Notes: generated from the letters alone by a model not told the origin. A stretch of 12,040 nucleotides of DNA from DASULK01 sp036381835 (GCA_036381835.1 DASVCA010000196.1:1-12040); one strand, 5' to 3'. Shown: positions 1 to 7,269, counted from the stretch's first letter. Translations and numbers: made by a program.

Positions 1-5
1 CCGTC

Positions 6-929
6 GTGACCCAGGCCCTGCGTCCCCCCGCCCTGCGCCCGGGCGACACCGTGATGCTGGTGTCGCCGTCCGGGCCGCCCCGCCCGGAGCGGGTCGCCCG
101 CGGCGTCGAGCTGCTCACCGGCTGGGGTCTGCGACCGGTGCTCGCCCCCAACGTGTACGCGCGCAAGGGCTACCTGGCCGGGGACGACGCCCGGCGTGCC
201 GCCGACCTGAACGCCGCCTTCGCCGATCCCTTCGTACGGGGGATCATCTGCACCCGCGGTGGCTACGGAGCCCAGCGGATAGTGGATGCGATCGACATGG
301 ACCTGGTCCGACGCGACCCGAAGGTGGTGGTCGGCTTCTCGGACATCACCGCGCTGCAACTCGCGCTCTGGCGGGACGCCCGCCTCGCCTCCGTGCACGG
401 TCCGGGTGCCGCGTGGCAGGACGACCGCACGCCCCCGGAATCAGCCCAGTCGCTGCGGGCCGCCCTGATGAGCACCGCCCCGGTTGTGGTGAAGCGGGTG
501 GAGACCGAAGAGACCGCGCCGGTGGTGGTGCCGGGAACGGCGACCGGCACGCTACTCGGCGGCAACCTCTGCCTGATCGTCTCGTCGATCGGCACCCCCG
601 GCATGCCCGACCTGACCGGGGCGATCCTGCTCATCGAGGACGTCGACGAGCCGCCGTACAAGGTGGACCGGATGCTCACCCAGTTACGGCGCTGCGGGGC
701 GCTGAACGGCATCGCCGGCGTGGCGGTCGGCCAGTTCACCGGCTGCGTCGACCGTTGGCCGGTGACCGTGGCCGACGTGCTCGCGGAACGCCTCGGTGAC
801 CTCGGCGTACCCGTGCTCGGCGGGCTGCCGATCGGGCACGGCGGCGGCCAGCTCACCGTGCCGGTGGGTGTTCCGGCCACGCTGGACACCGCCGCCGGCA
901 CCCTGACCGTCTCCCCCGCCGTCCGGTAA
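6..929 (+). CDS. LD-carboxypeptidase, peptidase family S66 (LdcA/MccF-like)
   Basis: Predicted serine peptidase of family S66. Members cleave the L,D bond that releases the terminal D-Ala from cytoplasmic muropeptide tetrapeptides during peptidoglycan recycling; MccF relatives cleave microcin C-type compounds. The family triad is visible: nucleophile Ser112 in GFSDITAL, Glu211 in LLIEDVDEPPY, and His278 in LPIGHGGG. The RGGYG motif (84-88) and HGP (131-133) also fit, and 307 residues is the usual length. The start is a GTG written as GTGA, so it may overlap the stop of an upstream gene. Only five bases precede it here, so an earlier start cannot be excluded. The gene converges on the glutamine synthetase gene with 27 bases between stops and no obvious terminator hairpin. 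There is no signal peptide, consistent with a cytoplasmic enzyme. The family is secure; the exact substrate is not. Confidence 0.9.
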   Translation: MTQALRPPALRPGDTVMLVSPSGPPRPERVARGVELLTGWGLRPVLAPNVYARKGYLAGDDARRAADLNAAFADPFVRGIICTRGGYGAQRIVDAIDMDLVRRDPKVVVGFSDITALQLALWRDARLASVHGPGAAWQDDRTPPESAQSLRAALMSTAPVVVKRVETEETAPVVVPGTATGTLLGGNLCLIVSSIGTPGMPDLTGAILLIEDVDEPPYKVDRMLTQLRRCGALNGIAGVAVGQFTGCVDRWPVTVADVLAERLGDLGVPVLGGLPIGHGGGQLTVPVGVPATLDTAAGTLTVSPAVR

Positions 930-956
930 CGACCGGATCAGGTACCGACACCCCGG

Positions 957-2306
957 CTACAACGCGAGGTAGCGCTGGCGCTCGTACGGGGTGACCTCGC
1001 GCCGGTACTGCTCCCACTCGGCCCGCTTGTTGCGCAGGAAGAAGTCGAAGACGTGCTCGCCGAGCACCTCGGCGACCAGCTCCGAGCCGGCCATCACGTT
1101 GATCGCCTCGGCCAGGTTCTCCGGCAGCGGGTCATAACCCATCGCCCTGCGCTCGGCGGACGACAGCGACCACACGTCGTCCTCCGCGCCCGGCGGCAGC
1201 TCGTACCCCTGCTCGATGCCGCGCAGGCCGGCACCGAGCAGGACCGCGAACGCCAGATAGGGGTTGCAGGCGGAGTCCAGCGAGCGGATCTCCACCCGGG
1301 CCGAGTTCGGTTTGCCGTACGCCGGCACCCGGACCAGCGCCGACCGGTTGGCGTGCCCCCAGCAGACGTATCCGGGCGCTTCGGTGATCTGATCCGGCAA
1401 CTGCTGCGGGAACAGGCGCTTGTAGGAGTTCACCCATTGGTTGGTCACCGCCGTGTACTCGCGGGCGTGCACCAGCAGGCCGGCGATGAACGACTTCGCG
1501 ACCTTGGACAGCCGGATCGGGTCGCCGGGGTCGTGGAAGGCGTTGCGCTCCCCCTCGAACAGCGACAGGTGGGTGTGCATGCCGCTGCCCGGCTGGTCGG
1601 TGAACGGCTTCGGCATGAAGGTGGCCCGCACGCCGTGCGACAGGGCCACCTCCTTGATCACGTGACGGAAGGTCATGATGTTGTCGGCGGTGGCGAGCGC
1701 GTCGGCGTACCGCAGGTCGATCTCCTGCTGGCCGGGCGCGACCTCGTGGTGGCTGTACTCGACGGAGATGCCGATCCGCTCCAACGCCAGCACCGCCTGC
1801 CGGCGGAAGTCCCGGGCGACCGCGTGGGTGGTGTGGTCGAAGTAGCTGCCCGCGTCGACCGGGACGGGCACCGATCCGTCGATCGGCCCGTCCTGCACCA
1901 GAAAGAACTCGATCTCGGGGTGGGTGTAGAAGGTGAAGCCCTGCTCCGCCGCCTTGGCCAGCGCCCGGCGCAGCACATGTCGGGGATCGGCCCAGGACGG
2001 GCTGCCGTCCGGGAGCAGGATGTCGCAGAACATGCGGGCGCTCTCCCCGCTCGCCCCGCCCTCGAACGGGAAGACCTGGAACGTGGTCGGGTCGGGCATG
2101 GCGATCATGTCCGACTCGTACACCCGGGAGAAGCCCTGGATCGCCGAGCCGTCGAAGCCGATCCCCTCCTCGAAGGCCGCCTCCAGCTCGGCGGGTGCGA
2201 CGGAGACACTCTTCAGCGTGCCGAGCACGTCGGTGAACCACAGCCGCACGAAGCGGATGTCGCGTTCCTCGAGCGTGCGGAGAACGAACTCCTTTTGACG
2301 ATCCAC
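957..2306 (-). CDS. glnA2: GlnA2-type glutamine synthetase family protein
   Basis: Type I glutamine synthetase-fold ligase of 449 residues. Class motifs appear in order: FDGSAIQGF (51-59), metal-binding HPEIEFFL (129-136), QQEIDLRYADA (193-203), the catalytic stretch GSGMHTHLS (240-248, His244), NQWVNSYKR (289-297) and RVEIRSLDSACNPYLAFA (337-354). The frame is open further upstream, but the GTG at 2304-2306 is chosen because it has a GAGGAG ribosome site and begins the sequence typical of actinobacterial GlnA2 (DRQKEFVLRTLEERDIRFVR). The adenylylation site of classical GlnA (NLY, Tyr397 in E. coli) is NLA here, with Ala399, so GlnE control by adenylylation should be absent. In Streptomyces coelicolor, GlnA2 is reported to glutamylate polyamines rather than ammonium, so that substrate is a real possibility. 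The gene is divergent from nadE; a GlnR-like half-box lies 50-65 bases upstream. Confidence 0.9.
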   Translation of the reverse strand: MDRQKEFVLRTLEERDIRFVRLWFTDVLGTLKSVSVAPAELEAAFEEGIGFDGSAIQGFSRVYESDMIAMPDPTTFQVFPFEGGASGESARMFCDILLPDGSPSWADPRHVLRRALAKAAEQGFTFYTHPEIEFFLVQDGPIDGSVPVPVDAGSYFDHTTHAVARDFRRQAVLALERIGISVEYSHHEVAPGQQEIDLRYADALATADNIMTFRHVIKEVALSHGVRATFMPKPFTDQPGSGMHTHLSLFEGERNAFHDPGDPIRLSKVAKSFIAGLLVHAREYTAVTNQWVNSYKRLFPQQLPDQITEAPGYVCWGHANRSALVRVPAYGKPNSARVEIRSLDSACNPYLAFAVLLGAGLRGIEQGYELPPGAEDDVWSLSSAERRAMGYDPLPENLAEAINVMAGSELVAEVLGEHVFDFFLRNKRAEWEQYRREVTPYERQRYLAL

Positions 2307-2355
2307 TTCCCACTCCTCACCGAAGCCGTCACCGGCCCCAGTCTCCGCCGACCGT

Positions 2356-2371
2356 GTTTCCTCGACGTTAC
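2356..2371 (-). promoter_or_regulatory. Candidate GlnR binding half-box upstream of glnA2
   Basis: On the minus strand the bases read GTAAC, six bases, GAAAC. This fits the a-b part of the actinobacterial GlnR box (gTnAC-n6-GnAAC) at every fixed position. It lies 50-65 bases upstream of the glnA2 start, within the 121-base divergent region shared with nadE. The second a-b pair of a full four-box GlnR site is not seen at the expected six-base spacing. GlnR is the global nitrogen regulator of these bacteria, so placement before a glutamine synthetase-family gene is sensible. Binding is inferred from motif and position only. Confidence 0.45.
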
Positions 2372-2427
2372 GCGCAGTCCCGCTCGGCGGCGGGACCGAC
2401 GGGGCCGGCGAGGACGCCTGCGGCAAG

Positions 2428-4176
2428 ATGAAACCCATGCCGACCCTGCGTATCGCCCTCGCCCAGGTCAACCCCACCGTTGGCGACTTGCCCGGCAACG
2501 TTCGGATCGTGCGGGAGCGGGCCCGGGACGCGGCCGACGCCGGGGCGCAACTCGTGGTGTTCCCGGAGATGGCGATCACCGGCTATCCGATCGAGGATCT
2601 GGTCTTTCGGGAGTCGTTCGTGGCCGCCTCCCGGTACGCGGTGCGGCGGCTCGCGGCCGAGCTCGCCGCCGACGGGCTCGGCGAGCTGCCGGTGATCGTG
2701 GGCTACCTGGACGGCGACGGGCCGCCGCGGACCAGCGCCGACGCGGTGCCGGGGCGGGGCCCGCGCAACGCCGCGGCCGTGCTGCACCGCGGACAGGTCG
2801 TAGCCCGCTATTTCAAACACCACCTGCCGAACTACGGGGTGTTCGACGAAGACCGCTACTTCGTGCCGGGCGACACCTTGACCGTGGTGCGCATCGGCGG
2901 GGTCGACGTGGCGCTCACCATCTGCGAGGACCTGTGGCAGTCGGGTGGGCCGCTGGCGGTCGCCCGACAGGCCGGGGTGGGGCTGGTCGTCACCCTCAAC
3001 GGTTCCCCGTACGAGCTCGACAAGGACGACGTGCGCCTGGCACTGGTGTCCAGGCGGGCCGTCGAGGTGGGGGCGGCGATCGCCTACGTGAACCTGCACG
3101 GCGGCCAGGACGAGCTGGTGTTCGACGGGGATTCGTTGATCGTCGACGCGGACGGCCGCCTGCTGGCCCGAGCCCCCCGGTTCACCGAACACCTGCTCGT
3201 GCACGACCTGGACCTGCCGGCGGGCGCGACCGCACCGGGCACGGGGGCACCGACCCGGATACCCGTGAGCGACGCGCCGGCGGACCCGCCCGGCCCGCGC
3301 CGCGTCGGCGGCGTCGCCGAGCGGGTCGCCGACGAGGCGGAGATCTGGCAGGCCCTGGTGTCGGGGCTGCGGGACTACGTGGTCAAGAACCGCTTCCCCT
3401 CGGTGGTGCTCGGCCTCTCCGGCGGCATCGACTCCGCGGTGGTGGCGGCGATAGCGGTGGACGCGCTCGGCCCGGACCGGGTGGTCGGCGTCTCCATGCC
3501 GAGCCGGCATTCCTCGGCCCACTCCCGCAATGACGCGGCCGAGCTCGCCAAGCGCACCGGGTTGGATCTGCGCGTGCAGGAGATCCAACCGATGGTCGAC
3601 GCCTTCCTGGCGGAGATGCCGCTGTCCGGGATCGCCGTGGAGAACCTGCAGGCGCGGGTCCGCGGGGTGATCCTGATGGCCATCTCCAACCAGGAGGGGC
3701 ACCTGGTCCTGACCACGGGTAACAAGAGCGAGCTGGCGGTCGGCTACTCGACCCTGTACGGCGACTCGGTGGGCGGCTTCAACCCGATCAAGGACGTGTG
3801 GAAGACCCGGGTGTGGCGGCTTGCCGAATGGCGCAACGCCGAGGCGACGCGTCGGGGCGAGACGCCGCCCATCCCGGAGAACTCGATCCGCAAGCCGCCG
3901 AGCGCGGAGTTGCGACCCGGCCAGCTCGACACCGACACCCTGCCGGACTACTCGGTGCTCGACGCGATCCTGCACGACTACGTGGACCGCGACATGGGCC
4001 GGGACGCGCTGGTCGCGGCCGGTCACGACCCGGCGGTGGTGGACCGGGTGCTGGGCATGGTCGACACCGCCGAGTACAAGCGACGCCAGTCCGCGCCGGG
4101 ACCGAAGATCTCCATGAAGGCGTTCGGCCGGGACCGGCGGCTACCGATCACCAACCGGTGGCGCGAGCACGGCTGA
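2428..4176 (+). CDS. nadE: Glutamine-dependent NAD+ synthetase
   Basis: Two-domain cytosolic enzyme that makes NAD+ from deamido-NAD+ and ATP, using ammonia released from glutamine. The N-terminal nitrilase-type glutaminase domain (about 6-265) has the Glu-Lys-Cys triad: Glu47 in FPEMAITGYP, Lys130 in RYFKHHLPNYGVFDEDRYF, and Cys166 in LTICEDLW. The C-terminal synthetase domain (about 305-580) has the pyrophosphate loop LSGGIDS (330-336) and TGNKSELAVGYSTLYGD. At 582 residues it matches the shorter bacterial two-domain NadE rather than the longer mycobacterial form. Two ATG codons lie three codons apart (2428 and 2437); neither has a strong ribosome site, and the second would give the family-like start MPTLRIALAQVNP. 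The gene is divergent from glnA2. A 171-base gap with an inverted-repeat structure follows before panB. Confidence 0.93.
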   Translation: MKPMPTLRIALAQVNPTVGDLPGNVRIVRERARDAADAGAQLVVFPEMAITGYPIEDLVFRESFVAASRYAVRRLAAELAADGLGELPVIVGYLDGDGPPRTSADAVPGRGPRNAAAVLHRGQVVARYFKHHLPNYGVFDEDRYFVPGDTLTVVRIGGVDVALTICEDLWQSGGPLAVARQAGVGLVVTLNGSPYELDKDDVRLALVSRRAVEVGAAIAYVNLHGGQDELVFDGDSLIVDADGRLLARAPRFTEHLLVHDLDLPAGATAPGTGAPTRIPVSDAPADPPGPRRVGGVAERVADEAEIWQALVSGLRDYVVKNRFPSVVLGLSGGIDSAVVAAIAVDALGPDRVVGVSMPSRHSSAHSRNDAAELAKRTGLDLRVQEIQPMVDAFLAEMPLSGIAVENLQARVRGVILMAISNQEGHLVLTTGNKSELAVGYSTLYGDSVGGFNPIKDVWKTRVWRLAEWRNAEATRRGETPPIPENSIRKPPSAELRPGQLDTDTLPDYSVLDAILHDYVDRDMGRDALVAAGHDPAVVDRVLGMVDTAEYKRRQSAPGPKISMKAFGRDRRLPITNRWREHG

Positions 4177-4224
4177 CTCCGTCCGCTTCGGCACCTCATC
4201 GCCCGTCCCGCACGTGAGTGAGAA

Positions 4225-4264
4225 GTTCCACTGCGGGGTTCCACCGGAACCGATCGACTGGAAC
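4225..4264. promoter_or_regulatory. Nested inverted repeat upstream of panB
   Basis: Two inverted repeats share nearly one centre (about 4244). The inner arms are GGTTCC (4237-4242) and GGAACC (4246-4251) with a 3-base loop. The outer arms are GTTCCA (4225-4230) and TGGAAC (4259-4264). The structure lies in the 171-base nadE-panB gap, 84 bases before the panB start. It could be a repressor operator, or an RNA hairpin in a leader or at the end of the nadE transcript. No T-run follows, so an intrinsic terminator is unlikely. No regulator is recognised. Confidence 0.35.
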
Positions 4265-4347
4265 GATCCCGCTTGGGGTGCCCACCTCCGGGCACCCACA
4301 GACCCGGGGACCGCGTGCCCGCGGCCTCGAGGCGAGAGGAGAAAACC

Positions 4348-5187
4348 ATGTCTCAGCACGGCGAGGTGCCGGCCCTCTACGGCGGCCCGACCACACGGCG
4401 GGTACGGATCCGCGACCTGCGGGTGGCGAAGGAACGCGGCGAACGGTGGCCGATGCTCACCTCGTACGACCAGTACACCGCGTCGATCTTCGACGAGGCC
4501 GGGATTCCGGTGCTGTTGGTGGGCGATTCCGCCGCGAACAACGTCTACGGGTACGAGACCACCCTGCCGGTGACGGTCGACGAACTGCTTCCCCTGGTAC
4601 GGGCGGTGGTGCGCGGCACGAACCGGGCGCTGGTGGTGGCCGACCTGCCCTTCGGCTCGTACGAGGAAGGTCCGGCCCAGGCGCTGCGCACCGCGGTGAG
4701 GTTCATGAAGGAAGGCGGCTGCCAGGCGGTGAAGTTGGAGGGCGGCCGGCGGGTCGCCGACCAGATCGCCGCGCTCACCGGTGCCGGCATCCCGGTGATG
4801 GCGCACATCGGGTTCACACCGCAGAGCGAGCACACGCTCGGCGGCTACCGGGTGCAGGGCCGCGGCGAAGCCGCCGAGGAGGTCGTCGCCGACGCGCACG
4901 CGGTAGCGCAGGCCGGCGCGTTCTCGGTGGTGCTGGAGATGGTTCCGGGCGACGTCGCGGCCCGGATAACCCGGGAGCTGCCCATCCCGACGATCGGCAT
5001 CGGGGCCGGGCCGGACACCGACGCGCAGGTTCTGGTCTGGCAGGACATGGCGGGGCTGCGGACCGGCCGGGCACCGCGCTTCGTCAAGCGGTACGCGGAC
5101 CTGGCCGGGGTGCTCACCGAGGCGACCCGCCGCTTCGCCGAGGAGGTCGGGTCCGGCAAGTTCCCCGCCGAGGAGCACACCTTCTGA
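4348..5187 (+). CDS. panB: 3-methyl-2-oxobutanoate hydroxymethyltransferase
   Basis: Cytosolic PanB transfers a hydroxymethyl group from 5,10-methylenetetrahydrofolate to 2-oxoisovalerate to make ketopantoate, the first committed step of pantothenate and CoA synthesis. The TIM-barrel family signatures are present: MLTSYDQYTA (36-45), Mg2+ ligands Asp60 in VGDSAANNVYGYETTLPVT and Asp99 in VADLPFGSY, KLEGG with Glu131, AHIGFTPQ (152-159), catalytic Glu197 in LEMVP, and IPTIGIGAG. The frame is open to 4273, but the ATG at 4348 is chosen because AGAGGAG sits seven bases before it and it gives the normal PanB length of 279 residues. The gene converges with the F420 reductase gene, with 51 bases between stops. 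Nothing looks degraded. Confidence 0.95.
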   Translation: MSQHGEVPALYGGPTTRRVRIRDLRVAKERGERWPMLTSYDQYTASIFDEAGIPVLLVGDSAANNVYGYETTLPVTVDELLPLVRAVVRGTNRALVVADLPFGSYEEGPAQALRTAVRFMKEGGCQAVKLEGGRRVADQIAALTGAGIPVMAHIGFTPQSEHTLGGYRVQGRGEAAEEVVADAHAVAQAGAFSVVLEMVPGDVAARITRELPIPTIGIGAGPDTDAQVLVWQDMAGLRTGRAPRFVKRYADLAGVLTEATRRFAEEVGSGKFPAEEHTF

Positions 5188-5238
5188 TCCGTCGGCGGCG
5201 CGGGCCGAACCTCGGTGCCGGGATCGTCTGGCACGGCT

Positions 5239-5934
5239 TCAGACGTCGGTGACCCGGATTCCGGAGTGGGCTTTATACCGTCGGTTGATGGCGATGAGGT
5301 TGGCGGTGAACGCCTCGACCTGGTGGGCGTTGCGCAGCCGGCCGGCGTAAATCCCCCGCATGCCCGGGATCCGGGCGGCCAGCGCGGCGACGATGTCGGC
5401 GGCCGCCCGGTCATCGGCGCAGATCAGCACGTCCAGTTCGATTCGGTCGAGAGCCGGGTCGGCCAGCAGGGGCGCGCTGACGTGGTTGAACGCCGCGCAC
5501 ACCCGGGAGTCCGGTAGCAGAGCCGCGGCCTGCTGGGCGGCGCTGCCCTCCGCGACCGGCAGCGCGTACGGGCCCTGCCGGTCGAAGCCGAGCGGGTTGA
5601 CGCAATCGATCACGATCTTTCCGGCGAGCGGTTCGCGCAGCGCGGCGACGGTGTCCGCGTGGCCGGCCCACGGGACGGCTAGCACGACCACGTTGGAGCG
5701 GGTGGCGACCTCGACGTTGTCACCGCCGGATACCGCCGCACCGGGCACGCCGGGCAGGGCGGAGATCTCCTGGGCGGCCTGCCGGGCGCGCTCGGCCGTA
5801 CGGGAGCCGACGAGCACGGTCAGGCCGCTTCGGGCGAACCGGTAAGCGAGACCGCGCCCCTGGTCGCCGGTCCCGCCGATGATGCCTACGGTCAGCCCGG
5901 ACACGTCCGGCAGGGTGGTCGAGTCGTAGCCCAT
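5239..5934 (-). CDS. npdG: NADPH-dependent F420 reductase (F420:NADP oxidoreductase)
   Basis: Cytosolic enzyme of 231 residues that passes hydride between NADPH and coenzyme F420, supplying reduced F420 to the many F420-dependent reductases of actinobacteria. A Rossmann loop is seen near the N-terminus (LTVGIIGGTGDQGRGLAYR), followed by the NADPH-phosphate-type segment LVGSRTAERA. Further family motifs are VVLAVPWAGH, the KIVIDCVNPLGFD stretch, and the C-terminal RNAHQVEAFTANLIAINRRYK. The ATG at 5932-5934 is preferred because AGGA lies eight bases upstream. An ATG three codons earlier (5943) has no ribosome site, and the open frame to 6054 gives an atypical extension. It lies 86 bases downstream of the histone-like gene on the same strand; the gap holds a near-palindrome with a TATAAG, so it may have its own promoter. 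Confidence 0.9.
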   Translation of the reverse strand: MGYDSTTLPDVSGLTVGIIGGTGDQGRGLAYRFARSGLTVLVGSRTAERARQAAQEISALPGVPGAAVSGGDNVEVATRSNVVVLAVPWAGHADTVAALREPLAGKIVIDCVNPLGFDRQGPYALPVAEGSAAQQAAALLPDSRVCAAFNHVSAPLLADPALDRIELDVLICADDRAAADIVAALAARIPGMRGIYAGRLRNAHQVEAFTANLIAINRRYKAHSGIRVTDV

Positions 5935-6000
5935 GCCGATCATCCTGGCAGAGTCGGGACGAACCATGCCAGGCGGCGTCGCCGACGGTCCTGCGATGCG

Positions 6001-6014
6001 GACCTTATAAGATC
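6001..6014. promoter_or_regulatory. AT-rich near-palindrome upstream of npdG
   Basis: The 14 bases GACCTTATAAGATC match their own reverse complement at 12 of 14 positions, with the perfect core CTTATAAG. In this very GC-rich context an AT-rich palindrome stands out. It lies 67-80 bases upstream of the chosen npdG start and just past the stop of the histone-like gene. TATAAG on the minus strand could be a -10 element, and the palindrome could be an operator. No convincing -35 is visible. Confidence 0.3.
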
Positions 6015-6020
6015 CCGCCC

Positions 6021-6818
6021 TTAGACGATCTTCTTGGCCGCGTCGCGTACCCACTTCTTGGCCGCCGTCTTGCGCGCCTGGGTAGCGCTCGCCGACGCCG
6101 ACTTGCGGGGCGGGCCGCCTTTGGCGGTGCTCGCGCGCCGGGCCGGGGCTGCGGTCTTCTTGACCGCCCGGCGGGCCGTGTTGGTCGTCTTCTTCGCCGC
6201 CTTGGCCGAGGTAGCGGCGGCCTGCTTCGCCTCCTCGGTCGCCTTGGTGGTCGCCTTCTGCGCACTGCGGCCAGCGGTCGTCGTGCCCTTCGCGGTGATC
6301 TTCGTGGCGGCTTTCCGCGTCGACGTGGCTTGCGTCCTCGCGCCCTTACGTGCGGCCGGTCCCGTCGCCTTGCCGGCCTGGCGCGCCGATCCGGCCGCGG
6401 TGGTCGCGGTCTTCGCCGGCCGCGTCGACTTCGTCTCGGCCTTCACCGCGGTGGTTCGGCGGGCGCTCGTCGGCCGCGCCCGGGTCGCCTTCCTAGCGCC
6501 CTTGTCGGTTTGGCCGACCTCGACCTGTTTGGCCGCCAGACTTCGGGTCGTCGCCTGCTTCTTCGCGGCCGGCGATTTACGGCCGGAGGCCGTCGTCTTC
6601 TTACCGGGCGCGGCGCTTCCCCGGCTGGTGGTTCGCGCCGCAGGTGGGGTGGTCTTGGTCGCGGACGCCTTCTTCACCGACGCCTTCTTCGCCGCGCTGA
6701 CCCGCGCCTGCGCCACCGCGCCGCGCGACCCTCCGCTTCTGCGGGCGGCCACCGCCGCCTTCTTCTCGGCTACGCTACTCGGGGTCGGCCGGCGGGCGGC
6801 CTTCCTCGCTGCGGCCAT
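6021..6818 (-). CDS. Lysine/alanine-rich histone H1-like DNA-binding protein
   Basis: A 265-residue protein made almost wholly of Ala, Lys, Arg, Thr and Ser, with runs such as AAKK, KKTT and AARK and very few acidic residues. Such chains resemble the C-terminal tail of eukaryotic H1, chlamydial Hc2 and the tail of mycobacterial HupB. They are expected to be disordered and to bind DNA or RNA by charge. No HU, Lsr2 or other globular domain is visible. The only distinct segment is the last 15 residues (TAAKKWVRDAAKKIV), which holds the only Trp and could form a short amphipathic helix. The ATG start has a strong AGGAGGGAG ribosome site, supporting a real gene. The likely role is nucleoid compaction or protection; this is inference from composition. 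The 67-residue protein gene lies 61 bases upstream on the same strand and may be co-transcribed. Confidence 0.75.
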   Translation of the reverse strand: MAAARKAARRPTPSSVAEKKAAVAARRSGGSRGAVAQARVSAAKKASVKKASATKTTPPAARTTSRGSAAPGKKTTASGRKSPAAKKQATTRSLAAKQVEVGQTDKGARKATRARPTSARRTTAVKAETKSTRPAKTATTAAGSARQAGKATGPAARKGARTQATSTRKAATKITAKGTTTAGRSAQKATTKATEEAKQAAATSAKAAKKTTNTARRAVKKTAAPARRASTAKGGPPRKSASASATQARKTAAKKWVRDAAKKIV

Positions 6819-6879
6819 CTGTGAGCTCCCTCCTGCGCACGTTCATCGACTTGCATCACCGGACGCCCGGCACCGTCCG

Positions 6880-7083
6880 CTAGGTCGCTTCCTCGTCTGC
6901 CCAGCGGGTGTCCTCGGCGTCCCACTCCTCGTTTCGCTGCCGTACCCGTTCGAGCGCGTTTTCCGCCTCTTCCGGCGAACCGTAGGGACCGAGAAGTTCG
7001 ATAGCCGGACACCGGTGGGCGTCGGTTTCCACCCGCTGATGGCGAAGGCACCAGAAATACCGATCCCGCCGGCCGTTGCTCAT
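6880..7083 (-). CDS. Small conserved Cys/His protein, 67 residues, function unknown
   Basis: Short acidic protein. The N-terminal part carries FWCLRHQRVE (10-19) and HRCP (23-26), so Cys12, His15, His23 and Cys25 make a possible CxxH...HxC metal site. The C-terminal part (about 35-67) looks helical and is rich in Glu, Ala and Trp (SPEEAENALERVRQRNEEWD). The pattern resembles a small hypothetical protein common in actinobacteria, recalled from memory; no function is assigned. The ATG at 7083 is the only good start although its ribosome site is weak; the upstream frame to 7485 runs antisense to the neighbouring gene and is not credible. It is divergent from the first DUF892 gene and 61 bases upstream of the histone-like gene on the same strand. 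Confidence 0.65.
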   Translation of the reverse strand: MSNGRRDRYFWCLRHQRVETDAHRCPAIELLGPYGSPEEAENALERVRQRNEEWDAEDTRWADEEAT

Positions 7084-7186
7084 GAGATCACTGTGCCCGC
7101 CATGTCGCCGGCACGTCGGTGATTCGCTCGGATGCGCCGGACAACCGGCCGGAGCCGGGCCGGTCGCGGCGGCCGGGTGACGCCCC

Positions 7187-7211
7187 GGTTGTCTCGGGCA
7201 CAGGTGGGTAT
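7187..7211 (+). promoter_or_regulatory. Candidate SigB/SigF-type stress promoter
   Basis: GGTT (7187-7190), fifteen bases, then GGGTAT (7206-7211). This fits the Streptomyces SigB-type consensus GNNT-N14-16-GGGTA(C/T) and its mycobacterial SigF relative. The -10 hexamer ends 58 bases before the ATG of the first DUF892 gene, a sensible leader length. DUF892 (YciF-type) genes are stress-induced in enterobacteria, which makes a stress sigma factor plausible. The assignment rests on motif and position only. Confidence 0.4.
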
Positions 7212-7269
7212 CGGGAAGAAAGCGATCGAACGAGGGGTAGCCAGTGGCCGAGGAACCGGCGGTGGGGAA

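Noticed and set aside
2307..2579. N-terminal extension of the glutamine synthetase frame
   Set aside because: It would overlap the nadE start antisense. GlnA2 homologues begin at the GTG at 2306, which has a good ribosome site.
1053..3533. 826-residue open frame on the plus strand across glnA2 and into nadE
   Set aside because: It is antisense to glnA2 and out of frame with nadE, rich in Arg/Gly/Ala and without a recognisable domain: a high-GC shadow.
2368..4026. 552-residue open frame on the minus strand across nadE
   Set aside because: It is antisense to a clear two-domain NadE and has shadow composition (His/Arg/Gly/Val) with no motif.
5188..5238. Terminator between convergent panB and npdG
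   Set aside because: Only a 5-base GTGCC/GGCAC stem with a 10-base loop is visible, and no T-run.
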